DNA from: Galaxea fascicularis
Lineage: Eukaryota > Cnidaria > Anthozoa > Scleractinia > Euphylliidae
Direction of reading: 5' to 3'
NCBI GenBank assembly: GCA_948470475.1
Contig: OX419336.1
Coordinates: forward strand, 2,289,501 to 2,353,500
Length of the DNA stretch: 64,000 nt
The position numbers were made by a program, and so were the translations under genes. The notes under the pieces are model-generated. The model was not told where the DNA came from, made no database searches, and saw nothing but the letters and a program-made list of their open reading frames with translations. Shown here one piece after another: positions 47,901 to 56,299 of the stretch (positions are counted from its first letter, which is position 1; every line of letters starts with the position of its first letter).

Positions 47901-49406
47901 TTTATTATTTATTATCATAATTATTAATGATTTTGATGATGATATTGCTGATTTGCTGCTTTCTTTTATAACAGTTATCGTTTTCCTGATGTATTTGTGG
48001 ATGTACAGGACGTTTGCCAGATGCAGCACCGTCTGGAAGGTGTCATAAGAGAAGCAGTTTCATCTGACACGTTAGGAGTTCCCGCAGGACAGCGACCGCA
48101 CCCCAAAACACGCTTCAAGAATAAAATCAAATTCTTTAAACGATATGATTTTTCGGTGTGGTGAGTATCGCTTATGACGGTCTTGATGGGTTGGTTGGTT
48201 GAACCGCCGACCGGACTACCATGCGGAAGGTCGTGGGTTCAACCCCCAGCCTGACCAACACTCAGGGTCGTTAAATAACCGAGGAGAAAGTGCTTCCTTT
48301 GCAATGACATCTGCAAATGGTTAGACTTTCTAGTCTTCTTGGATAAGGACGATATTAAAGAACCACTAGGGACGTAACGAACCCTGGCTGTGACCACCCC
48401 TAGTGCTGACCTGTTCTATTCACCAAGTGGCCGGCTTGGCGTGATATCCCAAAAGGCTTATGAGAGTCAATGGGACTTTGTCGAGTGCTGAAATCATGTA
48501 GATGTAGATGTTGGGTCTACCATCATTGTTTTTCTAGCGGTGTGCGAACAGGATAATTAAACGTTTTGTGTAAAGTGCTTACGAGTTTGATGTGTTGTGA
48601 CGTACCCCCCTGGTTATCGTCCGCTTGTTTTGGAAGATTCCCAGCCGTGATTTGTTCGGTTGATAGCGTGGCTTGACGGGAACAAGCTCACGACACAACT
48701 GATGCGCAGGTCGATAGGAACCAAGCAGCAATGTTGCCATAGTCGTCTTTTTGTTAGTAATTAAGGGAGAGTTATAGGTGAAGTTTTGGGAAAATTGGGT
48801 GAATTAAGATCGAGGAAAGAAAGGTATAACAGTGTCAGGCGCGGATCCAGGATTTTTTAATGGGGGGTGGCTGATACAGTCGGCCACCAAACTATACTAT
48901 ATTTTTTGGGACCCATGCATGTATTTCCTTTTTTTCACGTATTAGATTTTTATGGTGGGCTTCTCCGAAGGGGGGGGTGGCTCGCCACCCAATCCACCCC
49001 CCTGGGTCCACCCCTGCAGTGTGTACACATAAATCAGTTAATCCGCAACGGGGTCATGGGTACCTTGTTGTGGTGACTGACTTTCTGGCCTTCGTCTACT
49101 AACATTATTTACTTAAAATTTTAATTTTCAACCCGACCTTCAAATCCAATATTTTCCAATTTTCCAAAATTCTCAACCTTCTCCCAAACAACTCCTCTTC
49201 GTTCCAAACATTCCAAAATCATCCAAATCAAAATCTAACATTTACTGGACTAAGGACTCCAATCTAATGAAGCCATTTTTCGATATGAATGCAATCTTGG
49301 CGAGGTATTTAAGGAAACGTGCTGAAATGTACGGAAAACGAGGCATTTTCCTGTAATGCTTTGTTTACTTAAAGCTTTTTTCAATTTCTCTCTTTTATTT
49401 CACAGA
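35975..49406 (+). CDS. SUPV3L1: SUPV3L1, mitochondrial ATP-dependent RNA helicase (18 coding exons, 808 aa)
   Basis: Suv3-type RNA helicases unwind mitochondrial RNA for decay with PNPase. Exons: 35975-36572, 37541-37618, 37922-38032, 38965-39079, 39557-39725, 40057-40168, 40329-40406, 40752-40843, 41531-41582, 41722-41856, 42891-42984, 43472-43612, 43708-43771, 43934-44014, 44876-44944, 45705-45806, 46309-46457, 47975-48160, then the final stop base at 49406. All phases join, giving 808 codons plus stop; human SUPV3L1 is 786 aa. An Arg-rich N-terminus fits a mitochondrial presequence. Motif I GPTNSGKT lies at about residues 317-324, DEIQM near 401-405, SDAIGMGLN before exon 12 and QIAGRAGR near 573-580. 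The C-terminal helical domain retains [12 protein letters not shown]. The start is the first ATG of the long first exon; an upstream ATG at 35866 opens only a short frame. The stop appears as TG at the end of exon 18 plus A from the last exon. Confidence 0.94.
38303..38590 (+). mobile_element. LINE 3' end with ATT-repeat tail, in SUPV3L1 intron 3
   Basis: The plus strand reads [17 protein letters not shown], then [19 protein letters not shown] and a stop at 38419-38421. This is the classic carboxyl end of a non-LTR retrotransposon reverse transcriptase (family pattern: GDRAFSxAAPxLWNxLP ... FKxxLKTxLF). A 3' UTR of about 150 bases follows and ends in an ATT microsatellite (about 38560-38582), the usual tail of RTE/CR1-like elements. 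It is severely 5'-truncated and sense-oriented in the host intron. Confidence 0.8.
41087..41420 (+). mobile_element. tRNA-derived SINE, family A, copy 1 (SUPV3L1 intron 8)
   Basis: The head has both pol III internal promoter boxes. The A box is TGGCTCAGTTTGTAGAGTG near 41096 and the B box GGGTTCAAAGCCC near 41138, 30-40 bases apart as in a tRNA. The non-tRNA body follows (CCGGACCAACACTCAGGGTC ... AGAAAGTGCTTCCTTTGCAATGAC ... TGTGACCACCCCTAGTGC). A second copy is at 48204-48430. Confidence 0.85.
41985..42700 (+). repeat. About 256-bp tandem repeat in SUPV3L1 intron 10
   Basis: The phrase CCTCACAAATTAATGCGTC recurs at 42187 and 42443 (period 256). A related CTCACAAATTAATG is at 41991, where the first copy lacks about 55 bases. 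Shared internal words include GGGCATTACCCCTTAAATCT, CAAACAAAGTTTGAGC and GGCATAGCTAAT. The array has about 2.6 copies with roughly 10-15% divergence by eye and no coding capacity. Confidence 0.8.
44183..44428. mobile_element. MITE in SUPV3L1 intron 14
   Basis: The ends GGGTCCGTTTCTCGAAAGTC and CTTCGAGAAACGGCCCCC are inverted copies with few mismatches. A second inverted pair CCTTAACGGGCCC / GGGCCCGGTAATTACCGGG lies inside them. 246 bases, non-coding. CAGG abuts the element on both sides and may be a target-site duplication. Confidence 0.7.
47279..47642 (+). mobile_element. MITE family M2, copy 2, with TA duplication (SUPV3L1 intron 17)
   Basis: Nearly perfect inverted ends of about 40 bases: GGGAATTTAAGAAACGAGGA at the left and TCCTCGTTTCTTAAATTCCC at the right. 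They are flanked by TA at 47277-47278 and 47643-47644. The interior matches the inverted copy at 28203-28544. It is better preserved than that copy, which suggests later insertion. Confidence 0.88.
47655..47905 (+). mobile_element. tRNA-derived SINE, family B (Ser/Leu-tRNA-like head)
   Basis: The first 72 bases resemble a class II tRNA: GGCCGAGTGGTTAAGGA (A box) and GGGTTCAAATCCC (B box). Mostly pairing ends GGCAGGA / TCTAGCC are followed by A. The anticodon region (GGATTTCAATGCGG) and variable arm do not form a proper tRNA, so it is not a functional tRNA gene. A 160-base body ends in a TTATT-rich tail. It lies 12 bases beyond the MITE in the same intron. Confidence 0.8.
48204..48430 (+). mobile_element. 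tRNA-derived SINE, family A, copy 2, promoter-deleted (SUPV3L1 intron 18)
   Basis: It matches 41087-41420 (GGTCGTGGGTTCAA, CCAACACTCAGGGTC, AGAAAGTGCTTCCTTTGC, GTGACCACCCCTAGTGC). It lacks the A-box segment: GCCGACCGG runs directly into ACTACC. It also lacks about 55 bases between GGACGATA and TTAAAGAACC. The element is therefore a dead copy. Confidence 0.8.
48831..49020. mobile_element. MITE in SUPV3L1 intron 18
   Basis: AGTGTCAGGCGCGGATCCAGG at the left is inverted, with a few changes, as CCTGGGTCCACCCCTGCAGT at the right. Subterminal GGGGGGTGGCT / CGCCACCC words also pair. About 190 bases, non-coding. Confidence 0.55.
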
Positions 49407-49563
49407 AAAAACGTAATGGCGTCCATCCACCAAAGTCGTCCGGAAAGCTTGTGACGGTTGCCTTGCTGCCTTTACGGATCGAAAATTAGAAACCTCTAAG
49501 ATTTTTATACACTGTACACTTACAAAATTCCATGATGTTTAACCTTCATTCATAAAATTGTAA

Positions 49564-49569
49564 ATTAAA
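49564..49569 (+). terminator. Candidate polyadenylation signal of SUPV3L1
   Basis: ATTAAA lies about 160 bases into the last exon, followed by an A-rich stretch and TG-rich sequence. It is the only standard or near-standard hexamer noticed before the minus-strand ORF at 49753. Weak evidence. Confidence 0.35.
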
Positions 49570-49752
49570 AAAAGATGTAAAGTTATAAGAAATATTTTTT
49601 CAAGTGATGAGATCGTTTATCCAATGAAGAATTAACGGTTAACTGCGTGGCAGTGTTGTTTTATTTATGTTATGCCCGAGCTGTGTTGGCCATTTCAGAA
49701 ACTTAGTAGCGGACCATGAAACGACTCCTTGAAGTTACTAGTTTGGTTAAAA

Positions 49753-50097
49753 TTATGTCCACCGTTCGATAAAGTACTTCAAATCTGCACTTATGTGATG
49801 GAATTTTGCACTGTGTAAGTGTCCCGAATCCAACAAGCTTTTTCCTTGCTTCATTGCCTTCCCTGAGGGCTGCATGTACGCTTCTACTACGTCCTCCATA
49901 ACATCAGGAAAGTTACTGCAGCCCTCTTCCCATCCTTCTTGAAGGCTTCCGGGATAAGGAAGAACAATACCAGATTCCATTGTCAACTTAACCTTTCGCC
50001 TCCTTGAGACAACTTCTTCCTGTTGTACAGTTTTAGCGACTTCTAGATCCAACTTCCATGCATAATATGCCTTCTCAGCGAGCTCTGCTTTTCTTCC
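49753..50097 (-). pseudogene. Fragment of a possible YqaJ/SWIM-type cnidarian ORF
   Basis: The minus-strand frame is open from about 50097 to a stop at 49753, with no ATG near the start. It reads AEKAYYAWKLDLEVAKTV, then a basic SRRRKVKL segment, LPYPGSLQEGWEEG, KQGKSLLDSGHLHSAKFHHI. The order 'LP(D/Y)P..L..GW', then 'GK.L..SGH....FH.I', recalls the region before the SWIM/YqaJ domains in repeated genes of cnidarians and fishes. The match is from memory and weak. An in-frame stop just upstream, no obvious acceptor and no downstream exons suggest a broken copy. Confidence 0.35.
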
Positions 50098-50109
50098 AGA
50101 TCATACAAC

Positions 50110-50835
50110 TCCCCCTTTTTTTCAAAAACGTTTTCAACTGATCAACTTTCCAGGGGCACAAAACGACCAATTTGTTGAAAAATGTATTATTGTACCCCAG
50201 TTAATAAAACTAAATGTTATTCAGGCATTTTCAGGTCTTTTTTTAATATTGCTGGGAAAAAAATATCTGTTCCTTTTTGCCAGCAAGACACACAAGATAT
50301 TTCCCAGCCAGCTAGATAAAATTGGTTGGTTTCCCAGCCAGGTGCAAATTGAGCACCCTGCACAACAACAAAAAAGACAATTTCATATGTCGTAAGCCAA
50401 AATGCGCGTGCCAAAAGGCCTCAAATCAAGCCTTCAGTGAGGGGGGGGGGGGGGGGGAAGGAGACAAAAAATTCCTCACAACAATCCACAATTCGCCAGC
50501 CAGCAACACTCACACTGCCACCACACTTCAGTAATTACCAACCGAAACCATCATCAGAGAGAAAATTCATAACCAACACCGGGAAATAACTGATATTTTG
50601 CCAGCCAGCACAATACCTCGGGGGAACAGATAAAGTGAGGAACAGATTCCTTTTGTGCCCCTGACTTTCCACCTCGAGAATAACTAATGACATCTCAGAT
50701 GCCACTGTGCTCTCGTCGAGCGACATTTTAATTTGTATTTGCCGCCTGAGCGACCACGTGACCTATATGTTTTCCCATCAGTACTTCGGCGTTCACAAAG
50801 TATGGAGGTTTTTCTGAAAAAAATGCAATTGTCAG
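50110..50835. other. Gene-free spacer between SUPV3L1 and WDR54
   Basis: Contains a 19-base G run near 50440-50458 and CCAGCCAGCA-type words repeated near 50300, 50330, 50500 and 50600. No exon recognised. Confidence 0.35.
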
Positions 50836-50840
50836 ATTAG

Positions 50841-50972
50841 GCCATATTTGTATTCTCGGTATTGAACTGGATCTAGCATGAAGTGGAGGCTCTTGCGGGG
50901 GAATGCAGATTCCCCCGCAAGAGCCTCCACTTCATGCTAGATCCAGTTCAATACCGAGAATACGAATATGGC
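50841..50972. repeat. Near-perfect palindrome with 64-base arms and 4-base loop
   Basis: Left arm 50841-50904 (starts GCCATATTTGTATTCTCGG, ends TTGCGGGGGAAT) and right arm 50909-50972 are reverse complements with one mismatch. The loop is GCAG. Pairing stops abruptly at the outer end. No terminal duplication was found, so a foldback element and an inverted duplication are both possible. Confidence 0.9.
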
Positions 50973-51035
50973 TATGATGTTCCAAATCGCGAATGCATCC
51001 ACCCGAAGCTGAAGGGCAAAAACCTGTTTCAGGTA

Positions 51036-51485
51036 ATCATGCAGAAAGGCATAACGCGAAAAGGGATAACGCAAATAGGCATAACGCAAAAAGGCATAAC
51101 GCGAAAAGGCATAACGCAAAAAGGGATAACGCAAAAAGGCATAACGCGAAAAGGCATAACGCAAAAAGGCATAGCGCAAAAAGGCATAACGCGAAAAGGC
51201 ATAACGCGAAAAGGGATAACGCAAAAAGGCACGATTTGCAGCCATATTCAAAATGTGCTCTGAGATCTGAATCAGCGGAACGGGTTTCCGTGGGCGCTAG
51301 TTTTGCCTTGCTTTCAGCAGCAATAACCGACCCCTCCCCCCCCCCTCCCGACCCCATACCCCTCCCTCTCTTTGCATTATGCCTTTTTGCGTCATGCCTT
51401 TTTGTGCTATGCCTTTTCGCTTTATGTCCTTTATGCCTTTTCGCGTCATGCCTTTTCGCGTTATGTCTTTTTGCGTTAGGCTTTT
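51036..51485. repeat. 15-bp minisatellite in two opposed arms
   Basis: Left arm 51036-51235: about 13-14 copies of AAAGGCATAACGCRA. Right arm about 51375-51485: about 7 copies of the complementary unit (GCCTTTTTGCGTTAT with variants GTCAT, GCTAT). The spacer of about 140 bases includes a C-rich run (51335-51350). Since 15 is divisible by three, the left arm reads as a KGIT(R/Q) pentapeptide in one plus frame. Several overlapping frames are open and there is no sign that any is used. Confidence 0.88.
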
Positions 51486-51495
51486 ATCTCCATAA

Positions 51496-51527
51496 CAAAG
51501 ATGGCGGACATCGTGAATAAGGTTTAA
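51496..51527 (+). promoter_or_regulatory. Candidate YY1-like site and 8-codon uORF before WDR54
   Basis: AAGATGGCGGAC at 51498-51509 matches the core of the animal YY1 element, often found at or just after transcription starts of housekeeping genes. The ATG inside it (51501) opens a frame of eight codons ending TAA at 51525-51527. This is 164 bases before the WDR54 start codon, so a transcript beginning upstream would carry the uORF. Inference only. Confidence 0.4.
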
Positions 51528-51690
51528 CAACAGTGGTTGGTTGCAAAGAGAAGCCTGGTATCTAGTGGCAGTGGAACTCCTGGTCGCCTGGAGGCGCTTT
51601 TACACCTGCCTTCCTCAAGTTCATCGACGATCATTAGACCAGGATTCACCACCTTTAACCCTAACATTGCGGCGCTTTGTTTTAAGCAAA

Positions 51691-54600
51691 ATGTTTGCAA
51701 GGGAGACATCTGTAGCCCTTAAAGCCAGTGCGTCATCGCTTTGCAATAATCTCGCAGTTTTGTCGTCGAAGGAAAAGCAATCGTTTACTTACGGCGTTGT
51801 TCACAAGGCATTTGTTTGCATCACCAACGTTACTAAAGGAAGCGTTGTGAACCAGAAACAGGTCTCTTGTAAAGGGGAAGGAACACATAGCAGTTCTGCC
51901 GTGTTACAGGTGAGGTAGCTGGGTGTTCTTTCACTTTCTCGATCGATGGCTGAATCAAAACAAATGTGAGTTCTACTTCGATAATCGAAGTACTTCGTAG
52001 CCCTTTGTAATTTTCTGCCAACGGCGTCTAAAACAAAAGGATGTTTAGAATGTTTAGGTCCCTTGGTTAGCAAAAGGTACTCAAGCTGCACTGAAGCATA
52101 TATTTAATTTGTTCCATGCCAACCGAGATAGAGATAGATGTCTGAATAATCGGAACTATAAATTAATGCACCAATAAGCCCCAGGGAGAAGGGGAGGGGG
52201 GGCTACCCACGGGAAATTGACTCCGCGAGCTTTTCCCTGGGTAGGGATTTTGACATTTGGGTGCTGCCCTGGGGTCGGGAATTTGACATGGCCGCCCTCT
52301 TGGAAGACTGAAAATGGTTACCCAGGGACGGGAATTTGACATTTACTAGGTGCCCAGGGGTGGGGAATTTGACTCGGGCTCCCTTGAAAATGTCAAATTC
52401 CGGTGGGTCTACCCGCCGCCCCCACCCTGGAGCTTAACATTGATAGGTGCATAAAAGCTTAAAACAAATTACAATCGTATTTATGTTGGTGTGGGTGCAA
52501 AATGCAATATCATAATCTGAATTTTTCTTTCAAACCTGGAACCAATAAGGGGCTCAATAATGGAGGAAAACATAACTATTCAGGGTGTCAATTCAGTAGT
52601 AGAAGGAGCAATGTCAGTTTCTGGGCAACTGAGTACCCACCCCTCCCTTAACCCAACAAGTTATAATAAGTTAATAAGTCAGTGTCAGTGTTGGTTTAGG
52701 GGAGGGGTGGGTGCGTAGTTGCCCAGGAAACTGACGTTGATCCTTATAGAACTTTGTGTGGAAAGATTTCTGCACAGCCCCATATATTAATTATACATGC
52801 CGTTCATGACTTAAACTCTATTCATTTTTGGAACAGGATGGGTGTGACAGTGTTGCATGTATAATATTAATGCATGGGCCTGTGCAGAAATCTTTCTGTA
52901 ATCATACCTGACCCACAGATATTATTAGATATTAATATCTATCATATTTTCAGGCAAAATGGTGTGAGCTTCCAGAGAGAACAGTCCTAGTTATCACTTC
53001 TGTCAAGGGTGCACAAGTAAGTGTCTCTCAAGTTATCTCTCTTGATTGAGATGAGTGCATTATTGAACAAAATGGCACTTTACAAATTCCTCACAACTGT
53101 GACCTCTCTTTTTATCATCATCTCAATGGATATGTTGTAGGTAAAAATTAAATTCATATAAAAAGTTTTTAACCTTGGTTTAAAATCATTTTCCTTTGTC
53201 TCCTAACCTTAATTTTGAATAATTAGTTTAGGCAACAAAGGAATTTGGAAATCGACCTAGGTTAAAAAAAGTTTATCTCAATTAATTTTTTACCTGCAAA
53301 AGATACATATCAGCAAGAAATGAAATTGTCAATGTCACACACAGCATTTGCATTCTCTGCTTAGATGTTTGACCCGGATGGATCTATCATGATATTTTGG
53401 CAAGCACTTGGAGAATCTCAGGAGGGAGGTCTGTTGAACTGCTTAATCTGTTAGCTTCTTATGTAGACCTTCTTTTGGATTTTCATGCAACATTTATTTC
53501 TCATTGTGTAGGAGAGATTGCATGACGAGCCAAAAGAAGATCTGATTAAGAGGCTACTCATCTGTCAATGCAAAAATATGTTTTCAAATATAAGCAAAAT
53601 ATTTGTTATTATACACGCTCATTATGTTACTAGTACTTGGGTTTCTCCTTGATAGAAATGTACATTTAAAAATTATTTTTGATATGTTTTGTTTTGGTTC
53701 ATTTGCTTCTCATATAGTTTACTCACATTTTGCCAGAGGCATCTGTGCAGTTGGAGACAAGTACATTTGTGTTGGTAAGATGAATAAATAATTTATCTTT
53801 ATTTGTCGCTGAGGTTCACAGTTTATTAAGTTGTAATGTATCTATCACCATTTCTCATTATTTTGTTACCTCAATGTGCAGTTTCAGAACATATCCTCCA
53901 TACCTCCCCCTTAAAAGGTCTATGGAAATTCCAAGGGGGAGGGGGTGGTAAAAGCAAAAGTTTCAAAAGAAAAGTATGGAGCTAAATTGGAATTTCCAAA
54001 GCAGTGGGGGGAGGGGGCCGATTGACTGTTAGGACTGTAAACAGTGATTGATGTGACTACTGGGTCAAACCATTTAGTGTTATTAAACGATCGCATTCTA
54101 GATACATTTCCCGTAAAATTATACATGAATTTCTTGTAATTATTAAATAGGCACATCTGAAGGCAAGATCATGGTGTTTGATGTTCCCTTACGTGGTACA
54201 GCTGTCAAGTTGCAGGAGACTCTTGGATCACATAAAGTGGCCATTTGTGAGCTGGAGGCCCAAGGTGGCCGCATGGTGTCCACAGATGAGGAAGGTAACA
54301 TGACACTCTGGCAATCAGGAGGGCATTTCACAGAGATCATCAAAATTGAAGGAAAAGGGTCAGTAAGTTTGGCACAGAATTCTCACAAATTCTTTCCCAA
54401 GCATTGTCTTAGCATTAAAAAATGAATGTTTCCCTGTTGTAGGTTTCCATGTTCGTCTGTGTGCTTGTACAAGAACTTGATCATTGGTGGCTTTGCAACA
54501 GGCCACATTCGAGTGTTTAGTGCCTTAACTGGTACCATGCTCATTGAAGTGTGTGCGCATGCACGGTGGATAAATGCAATGGATATATCCGTAGAAGCTG

Positions 54601-56093
54601 GACTGGTAATTCTTAATTATTTATTTTGCCATACTTCATACATTATGAAAAACATTCAGAATATAGATTAACAAGACAAAAAGATAAAAAGAAATGGCGA
54701 GGAAACCACAATGAAACCACAAGGCTTGTATACATTTAATTAGTTTTCCTGATTAGGTTTCCTCATGAAGTATGTTACAAGAGTGAATGTTCAGGTATTT
54801 TCACTATGGAATAGCAAGATTCAGAGGATCAAGGAACAATTTTATGTAATTGTATATAGTAACAGTAATTCCTATATAGTGAACATATTAAAGATAGTTC
54901 TTACATATATATAATAGATATTAATAGTTCTTAATAAAGGAGTCTTTTATAGTGCATTTACTGAAACCAGGACCACCCAGACAGTGAAAACCAATCAGAA
55001 GGCAGTACTGAAAGAATAGATTCCAACTTTTCCAAATCCAGCCAATCAAATGTCCAGTACGAAACAATGAAATCTCAACTTGTTCATTGACCAGTGATGT
55101 TTACGGGACTAGGGTGTTGTTTAAATGTCAAGCTCAAACCGGTAATACTTTCATGTGTTTGCGGCTAAAGAAAGAATTATATACTTCTCTCAGTTTGTTT
55201 TAGGTCATTGGTTGATTTAGAAAACAAAAGCTGTGTAAGAGTACCACTCATGAATATATATCGTCAGAGTGTCTGGTGTAGGGTTTGAATATTTTTACGT
55301 CTTAAAAAGCCCTGCAAATGTCTTTTGAAAGTGGTTCTTAAAAAGTGGTAAATTTGAATAGCCTGCACACAAGTGAAACTGCTCACAGACCATTTGAAGG
55401 GCTTTTTTAGCCCGTTGCGACAACTGATTCAACTCTGCATCTTGGTTCTTGAACAAGTTAAATATTTTCCTTTAAAGCTTGTTTCAGCATCTGAAGACAC
55501 CTTTGTAAGAGTATGGAAGATTTCTGCAGATGACAACCCGACAGTAAGTTGACTGAATAAACTTAAGATTACTTTCAAGTCACACTGCATTAATTGACTA
55601 GCCATTTGGTTCTCTCTGTCTCTCTGTAACTAGTCCTCCCCTGTATTAATGTATATTTATGCTCAGTCAATCAATCAATCAATCAATCAATCAATATCGA
55701 TTAATCAGTCAAAACACTTAAAGAGGTGTAGTTGTTTCTACATCACTTAGGGAGATGAAGGTTCTAGAAAGCCAGGGTCAGCTCCACTGTGAATGTACAG
55801 TGATATAAACCAGTATTTTTGTCAAATGTTGTTATGATAATGTTGAAGTTTATTTGATGCAAGGTCTCAGTTGCCTCTTAAAACTGAATTTAAATAATTA
55901 ATTGTTTTGTACTTTTTCTGATTGCATGTTCTCTATTTATGTCAATCTGTAGATGGAGATGGTGTTTCAGCAAGCAATTACAGATGTCCAGTTGTGTGGA
56001 GCAAAGTTTGTGGATTTATCAGGGAACATGTTTGGAGTAACGGGCTATGATTTAGGGGAAATAGTCATGTTCACTAAACAATCAAGTTCATGA
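51691..56093 (+). CDS. WDR54: WDR54, WD-repeat protein 54 (8 exons, 326 aa)
   Basis: A small WD40-type beta-propeller protein; its role is not settled. Exons: 51691-51909, 52954-53016, 53365-53428, 53718-53774, 54151-54358, 54443-54605, 55478-55543, 55953-56093 (stop TGA). Exon lengths sum to 327 codons with every phase matching. The N-terminus MFARETSVALKASASSLCNN aligns in memory with human WDR54 (334 aa; MFRRE... SAAALCNNLSVL). Later blocks also fit: FARGICAVGDKYICVG, GKIMVFDVPLRG, DEEGNMTLWQSG, INAMDISVEAGLVSASEDTF with VRVWK, and the end GNMFGVTGYDLGEI. The start is the first ATG after a minisatellite-bounded upstream region and matches the family start. It follows SUPV3L1 in the same orientation, with about 2 kb between. 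Confidence 0.93.
52155..52455. mobile_element. Imperfect foldback element 1 in WDR54 intron 1
   Basis: TAATGCACCAATAAGCCCCAGG at the left pairs imperfectly with CCTGGAGCTTAACATTGATAGGTGCA at the right. The interior repeats GGGAATTTGACAT-like words four times, and the last (ATGTCAAATTCC) is inverted. Confidence 0.5.
52609..52737. mobile_element. Foldback element 2 in WDR54 intron 1
   Basis: Left arm ATGTCAGTTTCTGGGCAACT, then ACCCACCCCTCCCTTAACCCAACA. The right arm is its reverse complement with few changes (TGTTGGTTTAGGGGAGGGGT, then TTGCCCAGGAAACTGAC). The loop is about 30 bases. Confidence 0.7.
52761..52896. mobile_element. Foldback element 3 in WDR54 intron 1 (family M1, copy 2)
   Basis: GAAAGATTTCTGCACAGCCC, then ATATATTAATTATACATGC, pairs with GCATGTATAATATTAATGCA and GGCCTGTGCAGAAATCTTTC. 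It shares terminal sequence with the element at 11-119. Confidence 0.7.
54606..55477. other. WDR54 intron 6, no further feature
   Basis: AT-rich intron of about 870 bases between exons 6 and 7. No repeat structure was recognised. Confidence 0.4.
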
Positions 56094-56099
56094 TTTTTA

Positions 56100-56114
56100 T
56101 TAGTATCACCCAAC

Positions 56115-56149
<35 letters not shown>

Positions 56150-56297
56150 AACGCTACCAGAGGACTATTAGTAATAGTCCTTGAGTAGCAATCGAGCTTG
56201 ACGCTTTCTTTCGTTTTATTCCCAAAAAAATGTTCTTCAACTTGCATTTGCTAACTTTATTATTGCCTTTTCTGTCTGACTAGTTGGGTGATACTAA
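56100..56297. mobile_element. MITE directly after the WDR54 stop codon
   Basis: TTAGTATCACCCAACTA at the left and TAGTTGGGTGATACTAA at the right are inverted repeats of 17 bases. A subterminal GGACTA / TAGTCC pair follows further in. It begins 7 bases beyond the TGA of WDR54, so it should form part of the 3' UTR. Confidence 0.75.
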
Positions 56298-56299
56298 AA

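Noticed and set aside
50883..51520. Frames encoding KGIT(R/Q) or NAKRH repeats upstream of WDR54
   Set aside because: The 15-base period keeps frames open automatically. The reading starts inside a palindrome and lacks splice or family support.
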